Positions 26,254-34,935 of a stretch of 64,000 bases of DNA are shown here, piece after piece; within the stretch, counting starts at the first letter, position 1; every line of letters begins with the position of its first letter. A model generated the notes under the pieces. The model had not been told where the DNA came from. It did no database searches and saw only the letters and a program-made list of their open reading frames with translations. The position numbers and the translations under genes are program-made. This stretch comes from Parerythrobacter jejuensis (GTDB lineage Bacteria; Pseudomonadota; Alphaproteobacteria; Sphingomonadales; Sphingomonadaceae), in contig NZ_BAAAZF010000001.1 in the NCBI RefSeq assembly GCF_039536765.1, forward strand, positions 2,749,501-2,813,500. Reading direction: 5' to 3'.

Positions 26254-27707
26254 TGGACTTCTCCTTGCTCGTAGCCGCGTCAGACGGCGCTGGCGTCAGC
26301 CCCTTTGTGGCTCTCGCTTATCTCGTTGCCGGCGTATTCTTCATCCTCGCACTGCGCGGGCTTTCCAGCCCTGCGACCAGCCGGACTGGCAACCGATATG
26401 GCATGGTCGGTATGCTGATCGCGGTGGTCACGACGCTGATCACGCATGACATCGCCAATATCGCCGAAATTGGCGTGGCAATGTTCTTGGGCGGCATTAT
26501 CGGCATCACGGTCGCGCGCAAGATCGCGATGACAGCGATGCCCGAACTGGTGGCAGGTTTCCACTCGCTGGTCGGCCTTGCCGCCGTAGTGGTGGGTCTC
26601 GCCGCATGGCTGGACCCTGCTTCGTTCGGGATTACTGACGCCAATGACCAGATCCTGATGGTCAGCCGGATCGAGCTGGGGCTGGGTATCGCCATCGGTG
26701 CAATCACCTTTTCGGGTTCGGTCATCGCGTTCCTGAAGCTTTCCGGCCGGATGAGCGGATCGCCGATCCTGCTGCCGGGCCGCCACATCATCAATCTGGG
26801 CACGTTGCTGGCCATCCTCGGCCTGATTGCTGCCTATGCCGTTTCGGGCGCGGGCGGCGCGGGCGAGGGCCAGTTGATCATCTACGTGACGGTGCTGGCC
26901 TTCCTGATCGGCTTCCTGCTGATCATCCCGATTGGCGGGGCGGATATGCCGGTCGTGGTGTCGATGCTGAACAGCTATTCCGGCTGGGCGGCGGCGGCGA
27001 TGGGGTTCACGCTGGGCAACACGGCCATGATCATCACTGGCGCACTGGTCGGCAGTTCGGGCGCGATCCTGAGCTACATCATGTGCCGGGCGATGAACCG
27101 TAGCTTCATCTCCGTGATCGCAGGCGGCTTTGGCGCGGATGACAGCGCAGCCGGTGGCGGCGAGGCGCGCGAACAGCGCCCCTATAAGCAGGGTAGCGCT
27201 GACGATGCGGCCTTTATGCTGGAACAGGCCGAGAAGGTCATCATCATCCCCGGCTACGGCATGGCGGTGGCGCAGGCGCAGCACGTGCTGCGCGAAATGG
27301 CCGATGTGCTGAAGGACAAGGGCGTCGATGTGAAATACGCCATCCACCCCGTCGCAGGCCGGATGCCGGGGCACATGAACGTGCTGCTGGCAGAGGCCAA
27401 TGTGCCTTATGATGAAGTGTTCGAGCTGGAGGATATCAACAGCGAATTCGCACAAGCGGACGTGGCTTTCATCATCGGTGCCAACGATGTGGTCAATCCG
27501 GCGGCGAAGACAGACAAATCCAGCCCAATTTACGGGATGCCGGTGTTCGATGTGGAGAAAGCCAAGCAGGTATTCTTCATCAAGCGTAGCATGGGCGGGG
27601 TTGGCTATGCCGGCGTCGATAACGATGTGTTCTACATGAACCAGACCGTGATGTTGTTGTCCGACGCCAAGAAGATGGTCGAGGAAATCGTCAAGGCGCT
27701 CGATTGA
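26253..27707 (+). CDS. pntB: NAD(P) transhydrogenase subunit beta
   Basis: A 484-residue subunit with eight or nine membrane helices (to about residue 290) and a soluble NADP(H)-binding domain III. The end of the channel part reads GGADMPVVVSMLNSYSGWAAA. Domain III has the Rossmann turn IIIPGYGMAVAQAQH, the AIHPVAGRMPGHMNVLLAEA block, and the terminal VFFIKRSMGGVGYAGVDN motif. Together with the alpha subunits it moves hydride from NADH to NADP+ at the expense of the proton gradient. Starts in the TGATG overlap with the alpha-2 stop, and its own stop overlaps the next lipoprotein start in the same way. Confidence 0.96.
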   Translation: MDFSLLVAASDGAGVSPFVALAYLVAGVFFILALRGLSSPATSRTGNRYGMVGMLIAVVTTLITHDIANIAEIGVAMFLGGIIGITVARKIAMTAMPELVAGFHSLVGLAAVVVGLAAWLDPASFGITDANDQILMVSRIELGLGIAIGAITFSGSVIAFLKLSGRMSGSPILLPGRHIINLGTLLAILGLIAAYAVSGAGGAGEGQLIIYVTVLAFLIGFLLIIPIGGADMPVVVSMLNSYSGWAAAAMGFTLGNTAMIITGALVGSSGAILSYIMCRAMNRSFISVIAGGFGADDSAAGGGEAREQRPYKQGSADDAAFMLEQAEKVIIIPGYGMAVAQAQHVLREMADVLKDKGVDVKYAIHPVAGRMPGHMNVLLAEANVPYDEVFELEDINSEFAQADVAFIIGANDVVNPAAKTDKSSPIYGMPVFDVEKAKQVFFIKRSMGGVGYAGVDNDVFYMNQTVMLLSDAKKMVEEIVKALD

Positions 27708-28045
27708 TGCGCGTCGCGCTGGCGGCTGCCGGTGTCGCCATGCTGTTGACGGGATGTATCAGCCAGATTGCGGAAAGCCGGGTCGAGAGCGCGCTGCTGA
27801 AGGCCGGCCTGTCGCAGCGAAATGCAACCTGCATGGCCGAACGCATGGTGGATCGCCTCTCGATCGGCCAGTTGCGCAAGCTCGAAGCCCTGCGCGGCAA
27901 GGCGGGCGAACCGATGAAGCCACGCACCTTGCGTCAATATGTCGAGCGGGTTCGCGCGGTCGGCGATGCCGAGGTGCTGGCGGTCACATCCACATCGGCC
28001 GCCCTGTGTGCTACTGGCCTTGCCAACGAAGCGCGGCGCGATTGA
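27707..28045 (+). CDS. Small lipoprotein, paralogue of the next gene
   Basis: A 112-residue lipoprotein with lipobox LLTGC at about residue 17. The mature domain is a helical bundle containing RVESALLKAGLSQRNATCMAERMVDRLSIGQLRKLEALRGKAG, with conserved cysteines in TCMAE and ALCAT. The same pattern recurs in the next gene. The start overlaps the pntB stop by one base (TGATG), so it is co-translated with the transhydrogenase. Function unknown; the cysteine pair suggests an envelope protein stabilised by a disulfide. Confidence 0.75.
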   Translation: MRVALAAAGVAMLLTGCISQIAESRVESALLKAGLSQRNATCMAERMVDRLSIGQLRKLEALRGKAGEPMKPRTLRQYVERVRAVGDAEVLAVTSTSAALCATGLANEARRD

Positions 28046-28074
28046 CTGCCCTCTGGTTCTACCAGGGTATGTTT

Positions 28075-28437
28075 ATGAAACGGATCGGGATCATTGTGGC
28101 GCTGATGGGTGCGCAGGCAATTGCCGGATGTGGTGATGGTGCGGGGGATGACCCGTCTGATGTGGTCAGTTCCGATCGGATTGAGGCGGCGCTGATGGCA
28201 GTCGGTGTGAAAAAAGTGATGGCCGCTTGCATGGCACCTACCCTGGTTGACGAGCTCGCCTCCGGCCAGATCGGTACGCTGGAGGAATTCGGCGATCGCG
28301 CAGGCGCGGCCCCGGGTTCGCTATCGATGGGCAAAGCGATGGCGCGCCTGCGCCGGATCGATGATCGCGACATGGTCGAAAAGATCGTCCAGTCCGGCGG
28401 AAGTTGCGGCTTTGAATTGATGATGGGCGCTAGCTGA
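28075..28437 (+). CDS. Small lipoprotein, paralogue of the previous gene
   Basis: A 120-residue lipoprotein with lipobox AIAGC at residue 19. The core RIEAALMAVGVKKVMAACMAPTLVDELASGQIGTLEEFGDRAG aligns position by position with the preceding protein, including ACMA, VD-L, SGQ and AG, and ends with a second cysteine (GSCGF). The ATG at 28075 was preferred to the one at 28069 since CAGGG is then 7 bases upstream. A tandem duplication followed by divergence explains the pair. Function unknown. Confidence 0.72.
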   Translation: MKRIGIIVALMGAQAIAGCGDGAGDDPSDVVSSDRIEAALMAVGVKKVMAACMAPTLVDELASGQIGTLEEFGDRAGAAPGSLSMGKAMARLRRIDDRDMVEKIVQSGGSCGFELMMGAS

Positions 28438-28493
28438 CCGCGCTTGCATTCCTCCCCCACCACGGCACAATGGCACGCAAGAGGGAGAGAATA

Positions 28494-29696
28494 ATGACAC
28501 GTTTTCTGATCGGTGCTGCGGCGCTGGCACTGGGCGCACCGGCATTTGCCGAAACCATCGAAGTCGCTGCCGGTGAAGGCGCACAGGAACGGCTGCAAGA
28601 GGCGCTGATTCTGGCCGAACCGGGCGATGAAGTGGTCTTGGGCGCAGGCCGCTTCATGCTCACCGACGGGCTCAGCCTCGATGTCGATAATGTGACCTTG
28701 CGCGGCGCTGGTATGGACGCCTCGGTGATTGATTTCACTGGCCAGCAGGGCGCGGGCGAAGGCCTGTTGGTGACGTCTGATAACGTGACGTTACGCGATT
28801 TCGCGGTCGAGAATGCCAAAGGAGACGGGATCAAATCCAAGGGCGCGGACAATATCGTCTACTACAAGCTGCGGGTAACCTGGACCGAAGGGCCAAAGGC
28901 CAGCAACGGCGCCTATGCGGTCTATCCGGTCGAGAGCACGGGGATATTGGTCGACAGCGTAGTTGTCTCCGGCGCTTCCGACGCGGGCATTTATGTCGGC
29001 CAGAGCAAGGACATCACGGTCCGCAATTCCATCGCGCAATACAACGTCGCAGGGATCGAGATCGAGAACAGCCGCAATGCGCTGGTCGAGAACAATGTTG
29101 CCTTCCACAACACTGGCGGCATCCTCGTGTTCGACCTGCCCGACCTGCCTGTGATGGGTGGCGGTGACGTATTGGTGCGGCGCAACCTGGTGGCCACCAA
29201 CAACACCCCCAATTTCGCCCCTCCGGGCAATATCGTCGCGGGGATTCCCAAAGGCACCGGCATCATGGTGATGGCGAATGAAAACGTCATGATCGCCGAC
29301 AACGTGCTGTCAGGAAACGACACCGGCCAAGTGCTGGTGGTCGCCTATTCGCAAGCGTTCACCGATGAACGCTATAACCCCTATCCGCGCAATGTGATTG
29401 TCGGCTCAAACCTCTATTCGGATGGCGGACGCGATCCGCAGCTGCCGGGCAAGGATATGCTGTTGGCCGCATTTGGCGGAGCTCTGCCCGATGTGCTGTG
29501 GGATGGCTTGTCGCAGGAAGGCAAGCCTGCGCTTTTCGCGATTGAAGGGACCAGTGGCTGGTCGCTCAATCTGCCCGGGCAAGGTGTCCCGCTGGATCAG
29601 GCGCAGCCCGGCCCGATGAAAGTGAGTGAGCCGAGCACTCCGATCGATTTGTCTGGTATCGGTGCGCCGCCCGAACTTGCCGAGCGTATCAATTGA
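28494..29696 (+). CDS. Secreted parallel beta-helix repeat protein
   Basis: A 400-residue exported protein with signal peptide (GAPAFA-ET) and a right-handed parallel beta-helix. Successive coils include DNVTLRGAGMDASVI, DNVTLRDFAVENAKGDGI, TGILVDSVVVSGASDAGIYV, KDITVRNSIAQYNVAGIEI and NALVENNVAFHNTGGI, the pectate-lyase-like PbH1 pattern. The protein begins with a RLQEALILAEPGDEVVL capping segment. Together with the following dihaem cytochrome it matches a conserved two-gene partnership (TIGR03805/TIGR03806 type). The substrate is unknown. GGGAGAG precedes the ATG. The stop overlaps the cytochrome start by four bases. Confidence 0.88.
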   Translation: MTRFLIGAAALALGAPAFAETIEVAAGEGAQERLQEALILAEPGDEVVLGAGRFMLTDGLSLDVDNVTLRGAGMDASVIDFTGQQGAGEGLLVTSDNVTLRDFAVENAKGDGIKSKGADNIVYYKLRVTWTEGPKASNGAYAVYPVESTGILVDSVVVSGASDAGIYVGQSKDITVRNSIAQYNVAGIEIENSRNALVENNVAFHNTGGILVFDLPDLPVMGGGDVLVRRNLVATNNTPNFAPPGNIVAGIPKGTGIMVMANENVMIADNVLSGNDTGQVLVVAYSQAFTDERYNPYPRNVIVGSNLYSDGGRDPQLPGKDMLLAAFGGALPDVLWDGLSQEGKPALFAIEGTSGWSLNLPGQGVPLDQAQPGPMKVSEPSTPIDLSGIGAPPELAERIN

Positions 29697-30712
29697 GGAA
29701 AAGGGTTGCCTTCCTGGGTCTTGCGACGCTCGCCTTGGCAGGGGCGATTGCCGCACGCGCTACGCCGCCGCCCCAGATCGTCGACTATCCCCTGATTGTC
29801 GGAAACGACCTCCCGCGATTGTTGAGTGACTTCGACTTTTTCGTCGATGCCCGCGCGCAAGCTCCCAATATCGGGGTGGTGCCTTACCGGCTCAATATGC
29901 CGCTATTTTCGGATGGGGCCGACAAGCTGAGGTTCGTCTATCTCCCGCCGGACGGGAAGGCCGTTGCGAGCAATCCGGACGAAGTTCTCGACCTGCCCGT
30001 AGGAAGTGCGCTGATCAAGACCTTTGCATTCGGCGAGGGGAAGCAGCGCCGCCTGATCGAAACGCGTGTTCTGCTGCATCGGGCCGATGGCTGGCTGGCC
30101 TTGCCGTACAAGTGGAACGCAGAGCAGACCGAGGCGCGGCTGGCACTGGCCGGAGCACGGCTGCCCCTGACGACACCCTCCGGCGAAGAGATCAGCTACC
30201 GGATCCCCAACAAGAACCAGTGCAAGGAATGCCACGGGGTCGATGACGCGGTGGTGCCCATCGGGCCCAAGGCACGCAATCTGTCAAAGGCTTTCTTGGG
30301 CGATATGGTCGCTTCGGGCACGCTGGATGCGGTTCCCGCTCAAGCTGGCTCGATTCCGCTGTGGGAGGACCGCAAGACTGCCGATGTCACAGCGTCTGCC
30401 CGTGGCTATCTTGATGTGAATTGCGCCCATTGCCACCGGCCCGGGGCCACCGCATCCAACAGCGGCCTCGACCTGCGATGGGAACAGCAGGACCGGATGG
30501 CCATCGGGGTGATGAAGCGCCCTGTGGCGGCGGGCCGTGGATCGGGTGGCTTTGACTTTGATGTTGTGCCCGGTCGCCCGCAGGAATCGATCCTGCTGCA
30601 CCGGATGCGCGTAAACGAACCCGGCGTTGCAATGCCCGAACTGGGCAAGGCAACAGTGGATGCAGAAGGCGTCGCGCTGATCGAACGCTGGATATTGGAG
30701 ATTGGCCCGTGA
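29693..30712 (+). CDS. SO2930-family dihaem c-type cytochrome
   Basis: A 339-residue exported protein starting at TTG (TTGA overlap with the beta-helix gene). A signal anchor (VAFLGLATLALAGAIAA) leads to a conserved domain with NMPLFSDGADKLRFVYLPP. Two haem c attachment sites follow: CKECH near residue 180 and CAHCH near residue 245. The layout (non-haem N-terminal half, then two widely spaced CxxCH sites) is that of the SO2930/HNE_0200 family. It is presumed to carry electrons for, or act with, the beta-helix protein. The redox partner is unknown. Its stop overlaps the hydrolase start (GTGA). Confidence 0.88.
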   Translation: MRKRVAFLGLATLALAGAIAARATPPPQIVDYPLIVGNDLPRLLSDFDFFVDARAQAPNIGVVPYRLNMPLFSDGADKLRFVYLPPDGKAVASNPDEVLDLPVGSALIKTFAFGEGKQRRLIETRVLLHRADGWLALPYKWNAEQTEARLALAGARLPLTTPSGEEISYRIPNKNQCKECHGVDDAVVPIGPKARNLSKAFLGDMVASGTLDAVPAQAGSIPLWEDRKTADVTASARGYLDVNCAHCHRPGATASNSGLDLRWEQQDRMAIGVMKRPVAAGRGSGGFDFDVVPGRPQESILLHRMRVNEPGVAMPELGKATVDAEGVALIERWILEIGP

Positions 30713-31704
30713 AGACTTTCGGCAAGATAGTGGCGGTGCTGATCGCCTTGTTGGTGATCGCCTTTGTCATCTTCCGCACGCCGGATACCGACAAGGCGGA
30801 AATGCGGGCGAAATATGGCGGGGAACCCTCGCAATTCGTCACGCTCGCCAACGGGCAGGAAGTGCATCTGCGTGACGAAGGCCCGCTTGACGGGAATGCC
30901 GATGCGCCTGCCATCATCCTGCTGCACGGGTCGAATGCGGATCTGCATACTTGGCAACCATGGGTCGAGGCGTTGCGTCAGGACTATCGCGTGATCCGGT
31001 ATGACCAGATCGGCCACGGGCTGACCGGGCCGGCCAATGACAATGATTATGCCGGTGAACGGTTTGTCGAAACCGTCGGACTGGTGGCAGATCACCTTGG
31101 GCTGGAAACCTTTGTTCTCGGGGGCAATTCCATGGGTGGGCGGATCTCGCTCGGCTATGCGCTGGAACATGCTGACCGGCTGGAAGGGCTGGTCCTGGTG
31201 GATGCATCGGGGGCCCCGATCAAGCGGGAGGGCGGTGGAAATATCGCCTTCACCATCGCGCAAATTCCAGGCGTTGGCGCAGTGATGAGCCAGATGCTGC
31301 CGCGCTCCCTGGTTGAGCGGAGCCTGGCGCAAAGCGTGTCCAACCAGGACATCGTGACCGATGCTGCGGTTGATCGCTATTGGGAAATGGCCCGCTATCC
31401 GGGCAATCGCGCGGCGACCCGGGCGCGTTTTTCGCAGGCACGCAAACCCTTCGATGTCGCGCGGATCGAGGCTTTGCAGGTACCTACGCTAGTGATGTGG
31501 GGCGAGGAAGACTCGCTTGTGCCGTATGAGGCGGCGGGCTGGTTCATGGACCATCTGCCCAATGCGACCCTGGCCAACTATCCGGGCATCGGACACATTC
31601 CGATGGAAGAGGCACCCGAACAAAGTGTCGGCGACTTGCGCGCGTGGCTGGAACAGACGCTGGCCTCTGATGCGCAAGATGCCGAGGATCGCGAGGCGGC
31701 CTAG
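30709..31704 (+). CDS. Membrane-anchored alpha/beta hydrolase
   Basis: A 331-residue alpha/beta-hydrolase with an N-terminal membrane anchor (IVAVLIALLVIAFVIF) placing the catalytic domain in the periplasm. The oxyanion region is ILLHGSNADLHTW, the nucleophile elbow GNSMGG (Ser near residue 142), and a late GIGHIPMEEAP supplies the histidine. EEDSLVP supplies a likely acid. It starts with GTG inside the cytochrome stop overlap, making a three-gene translationally coupled unit with the beta-helix protein and cytochrome. Substrate unknown; an ester or cyclic product of the same pathway is a guess. Confidence 0.88.
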   Translation: MKTFGKIVAVLIALLVIAFVIFRTPDTDKAEMRAKYGGEPSQFVTLANGQEVHLRDEGPLDGNADAPAIILLHGSNADLHTWQPWVEALRQDYRVIRYDQIGHGLTGPANDNDYAGERFVETVGLVADHLGLETFVLGGNSMGGRISLGYALEHADRLEGLVLVDASGAPIKREGGGNIAFTIAQIPGVGAVMSQMLPRSLVERSLAQSVSNQDIVTDAAVDRYWEMARYPGNRAATRARFSQARKPFDVARIEALQVPTLVMWGEEDSLVPYEAAGWFMDHLPNATLANYPGIGHIPMEEAPEQSVGDLRAWLEQTLASDAQDAEDREAA

Positions 31705-31785
31705 ACGTTGTCTTGCCAATGCGGGCGGAGCCGCTAGGAACGCGACTGCGCATCCGGCGCTCAAAAATCAAACAGGGACAATAAC

Positions 31786-32478
31786 TTGCGCAAACTGGGC
31801 ATGATCGGGGGGATGAGCTGGGTCTCTACCCGGTTGTATTACGAGACGATCAATCGCCTCGTGCAACGCCGTGCGACGCCGATGGCCAGCGCGCCTTTGC
31901 TGATCGAAAGCCTCGATTTCTGCCAACTCTATGGCTTGAAGGAAGAAGCAGACTGGGATCGCGCCGGAAAAGTGCTGGTCGAGTCCGCGAAACGTCTGGA
32001 AGCGGCGGGTGCAGAGGGCTTGATCATCGCGGCCAACTCCATGCACCGCCAATACAACCAGGTGGCCGAAGCGGTTGAAATCCCGGTCTTGCATATCGCT
32101 GAATGCGTTGGCGAGCGGATGGCCAAAGACAAGGTCGGGCAGGCGGCCATCATTGGCACCAAGAATGTGATGACCGAAAGTTTCTATCGCAGGCGTCTGG
32201 TGTCCCACGGCATCGACCTCGTGCCGCCCGATATGGAGCGGGTCGAGGAAACCAACCGGATCATTTACGAAGAGCTGATGAAGGGCCAGGCGACGCGCGA
32301 TGCGGAGCGGTTCTTCAAGACAGCATTCACCCGGCTGGAGCAGGATGGTGTGACAGCGCTCGTGCTTGCCTGCACGGAACTGAACCTGGTCGTGGATGCC
32401 AATGCGAATGTCCTGCCGATTTACGATTCGGCGCGCATTCATTGCGAAGCGGCGGTGGACTGGATCCTCGACGACTAG
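31786..32478 (+). CDS. Aspartate/glutamate racemase family protein
   Basis: A 230-residue two-domain racemase-fold protein. KLGMIGGMSWVSTRLYYETIN is the classic N-terminus. The first catalytic loop reads IIAANSMHRQYN, where a cysteine or threonine is usual, and the second reads VLACTELNLV with its cysteine. The missing first cysteine resembles the YgeA-like group, whose activities are broad amino-acid racemisation or unknown. The start is TTG at 31786, with CAGGGA eight bases upstream; an ATG at 31801 would remove the first beta strand. The gene appears monocistronic. Confidence 0.87.
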   Translation: MRKLGMIGGMSWVSTRLYYETINRLVQRRATPMASAPLLIESLDFCQLYGLKEEADWDRAGKVLVESAKRLEAAGAEGLIIAANSMHRQYNQVAEAVEIPVLHIAECVGERMAKDKVGQAAIIGTKNVMTESFYRRRLVSHGIDLVPPDMERVEETNRIIYEELMKGQATRDAERFFKTAFTRLEQDGVTALVLACTELNLVVDANANVLPIYDSARIHCEAAVDWILDD

Positions 32479-32616
32479 ACTTGGGCCTATGCGGCCACGG
32501 ACTTAACCGTCTTGAGACCGGAAGCAGCATATCCACGACAGATGTGCGCGTGGCCGCCATGTTGCCCGATTGTTCCCGTTGCCGCGATTCCCGGCATTCC
32601 GTAAGCCCGCGTCTCA

Positions 32617-33777
32617 ATGACGCGTTCTCCGCTAGCATCCGATCCCGACGCCAGTCGCGGCCGCGAATTCACGCAGCCGGGATGCGAAACACGCGGACCG
32701 CGTAGCGCCTTCCAGCGCGATCGTGACCGGATTATCCACTCGATTGCCTTTCGCAGGCTGCGTTCCAAGACCCAGGTTTTCGTTGCCCCTGATGGCGACC
32801 ACTATCGCACGCGCTTGACCCACAGTCTGGAGGTCGCCCAGATCGGCAGGGTGATCGCCCGTGCGCTCGGCCTGGATGAAGATCTGACCGAGGCCCTGTG
32901 TCTGGCCCACGACATCGGCCATCCACCGTTTGGCCATGCCGGGGAAAAGGCGCTGCATGACGCGACCGAGCGCCATGGCGGGTTTGACCATAACGCCCAG
33001 ACGCTGCGCACCCTGATGCGGCTGGAATGCCCTTATCCCACCCATGATGGCCTCAACCTCAGCTGGGAAGTGCTGGAAGGCCTCGCCAAGCATAATGGCC
33101 CCATCAAAGAGCCGCACTGGGCGTTGCAGGAGCTTGACGAGCAGTTTCCGCTCGATCTGCCGCAATGGTCCTCGCTGGAGGCGCAGATCGCCGCGGTGGC
33201 GGACGACATCGCCTATGACAATCACGACATCGATGATGGGCTACGCGCCGGCTTCCTGAAGCTGGACGACTTGCTCACACTCGATTTTGTGGCCGACCAG
33301 TGGCGCGAAGTGGAGCAACGCTTCCCCGATGCGCCGCAAGACCGGCTGCTGCGCGAACTGGTGCGCGGGCAGATCGGTCTGATGGTCAATGATGTGATCG
33401 GTCACACTCGCGCTACAACAGAGGGGCTGACGTCTCCGGATGAGGTGCGTGGGGCAGGGCGGATGCTGGGCGGATTTTCCCCCGCCATGCTGGAACAAGA
33501 GCGAACCCTCAAAGCCTTCATGTATGAACGGCTCTATTTCCACGAGCAGCAGATGGAAGCCGCGCAGAATGCCAGGAGCGTGGTCGCGCGGCTCTATGCG
33601 GCCTACGAACAGGACCCGTCGCTGATGGGAGAAGAATGGCGGGGCGGTTTGCCGGAATCGCAGCCCCGCCGCAGCCGCCACATCGCCGATTTCATCGCCG
33701 GTATGACCGATCGCTTCGCCATGGAGCAATTCCGCCGCATCTATGGCAAGGTGCCCAGCGGCCTCAGCCACGTCTAA
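32617..33777 (+). CDS. dgt: Deoxyguanosinetriphosphate triphosphohydrolase-like protein
   Basis: A 386-residue HD-domain protein of the type 2 dGTPase family. It begins with the SRGREF and [20 protein letters not shown] blocks. Metal ligands appear as [26 protein letters not shown] and [14 protein letters not shown]. The enzyme removes intact triphosphate from dNTPs, shaping the dNTP pool. The length (about 390) fits the short alphaproteobacterial form rather than the 505-residue enteric Dgt. In many relatives it lies beside an iron-sulfur scaffold gene; here the 138 bases upstream hold no gene I can recognise. Confidence 0.92.
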   Translation: MTRSPLASDPDASRGREFTQPGCETRGPRSAFQRDRDRIIHSIAFRRLRSKTQVFVAPDGDHYRTRLTHSLEVAQIGRVIARALGLDEDLTEALCLAHDIGHPPFGHAGEKALHDATERHGGFDHNAQTLRTLMRLECPYPTHDGLNLSWEVLEGLAKHNGPIKEPHWALQELDEQFPLDLPQWSSLEAQIAAVADDIAYDNHDIDDGLRAGFLKLDDLLTLDFVADQWREVEQRFPDAPQDRLLRELVRGQIGLMVNDVIGHTRATTEGLTSPDEVRGAGRMLGGFSPAMLEQERTLKAFMYERLYFHEQQMEAAQNARSVVARLYAAYEQDPSLMGEEWRGGLPESQPRRSRHIADFIAGMTDRFAMEQFRRIYGKVPSGLSHV

Positions 33778-33790
33778 CGTAGAAAAGAAC

Positions 33791-34495
33791 ATGTCCAAAT
33801 CTGTCCGCATAGCCCTTGTCGGCGCCACTGGCCTGATCGGCCAGCAAATCCTGCAACTGGCGGTAGGGCGGGAGGATCTGCGCATTGTCGGGATTGCCCG
33901 GCGCGAAGTATCCCTGCCTGAAGGCGCGCGGATGGAAGTCTTCGTGGCCGAACCGGACAAATGGGGTGAAGTGCTGGAGGCAGTGAAGCCCGATGTCCTG
34001 ATCAGCGCATTGGGATCGACCTGGAACAAGTCTGGCAAAGACGAAGACGCCTTTCGCGCGGTCGACCAGCACCTGGTGCTGGACACGGCCAAGGCTGCAA
34101 TGGCGGCCGGGGTGGAGCGGATGATCGCGGTATCGTCGGTGGGGGCGGACCGGCATTCGAAGAACTTTTATCTGCGGGTGAAGGGCGAGGTCGAGCTACA
34201 GCTGAGCAAGGTAGGCTTCAAACGGCTGGATATTCTTCGGCCCGGCCTGCTGCGTGGCGGACGCAAGAACGATCCCCGCGCTGGAGAAAGCCTGGCGATC
34301 ATTGCCAGCCCGATCATGGATTTGCTGTTGCATGGGTCCATGCGCCAATATCGTTCGATCAAGGCGCGCGAAGTCGGCGAAGCGGCGCTGGCGCTGGCGC
34401 TACGCCGCACGCAGGGGCGCTTCGTGCATGATAATGACGGTATGCACAGAGCGGCCAGATCGCTGCCCGAACTGGCAGCTGGCGAAGAGGAGTGA
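33791..34495 (+). CDS. Rossmann-fold NAD(P)H-binding protein (HIM1/HTATIP2-like)
   Basis: A 234-residue atypical SDR-type protein. IALVGATGLIGQQIL is the nucleotide-binding turn. DVLISALGSTWNKSGKDEDAFRAVD, MIAVSSVGADRHSKNFYLRVKGEVE (Tyr-x3-Lys-like YLRVK) and LDILRPGLLRGGRKN follow, as in the small NAD(P)H-binding family related to human HTATIP2 and yeast HIM1. It could be an oxidoreductase or assembly factor; the substrate is unknown. Thirteen bases separate it from the dGTPase gene and it is followed directly by the ABA4-like gene, so the three may be one operon. Confidence 0.82.
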   Translation: MSKSVRIALVGATGLIGQQILQLAVGREDLRIVGIARREVSLPEGARMEVFVAEPDKWGEVLEAVKPDVLISALGSTWNKSGKDEDAFRAVDQHLVLDTAKAAMAAGVERMIAVSSVGADRHSKNFYLRVKGEVELQLSKVGFKRLDILRPGLLRGGRKNDPRAGESLAIIASPIMDLLLHGSMRQYRSIKAREVGEAALALALRRTQGRFVHDNDGMHRAARSLPELAAGEEE

Positions 34496-34500
34496 CGGCC

Positions 34501-34932
34501 ATGTGGGACACGATATTTGCCAGCGTAAACCTGCTGGCAATGGCCGCATGGGCCATCCTGATCCTGGCTCCGCGCAAGGAGTTATTGCTGACCGTCGTAC
34601 TCTATCTGGGCGTCGGCATCTTGTGTTTGGTCTATTCGGTCGGGTTGATTTCAGTATTGGTCGGGAGTGAGGGCAGTGGCCTCGACTTCGGATCGATCGA
34701 AGGTGTGCGCGCCATCTTTGCCACCGATAGCGGAGTGACAATTGGCTGGACCCACTACCTGGCCTTCGATCTGTTTGTTGGACTGTGGATCGCCCGCGAC
34801 GCTGACGCGAAGAAATTCTCGCGCTGGCTGCAGGCCCCCATCCTTCTTGCAACCCTGATGGCAGGGCCGCTCGGCCTGTTTGTCTGGCTGGCTATCCGCG
34901 AGACGCGCCGCGCCCCCCGGAAGGCTAGCTAG
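34501..34932 (+). CDS. ABA4-like membrane protein (DUF4281)
   Basis: A 143-residue integral membrane protein with four hydrophobic helices (ASVNLLAMAAWAILIL, LTVVLYLGVGILCLVYSVG, WTHYLAFDLFVGLWIARDA, ILLATLMAGPLGLFVWLAI). The WTHYLAFDLFVGLWIARDA stretch and PLGLFVWL end are signatures of the ABA4/DUF4281 family, named after a plant neoxanthin-synthesis protein. A carotenoid-linked role in this probably pigmented lineage is possible but unproven. The ATG at 34501 was preferred over a GTG at 34492 because GAGGAG lies 9 bases before it. Confidence 0.8.
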   Translation: MWDTIFASVNLLAMAAWAILILAPRKELLLTVVLYLGVGILCLVYSVGLISVLVGSEGSGLDFGSIEGVRAIFATDSGVTIGWTHYLAFDLFVGLWIARDADAKKFSRWLQAPILLATLMAGPLGLFVWLAIRETRRAPRKAS

Positions 34933-34935
34933 CGA

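Noticed and set aside
26280-27455. 391-codon open frame on the minus strand opposite pntB
   Set aside because: His/Asp/Arg-rich composition typical of the reverse of membrane helices; pntB motifs are intact on the plus strand.
32479-32616. Possible iron-sulfur scaffold gene (erpA/iscA) remnant beside the dGTPase gene
   Set aside because: This gene pair is common in relatives, but neither strand of the 138-base gap shows the cysteine motifs or a usable frame.
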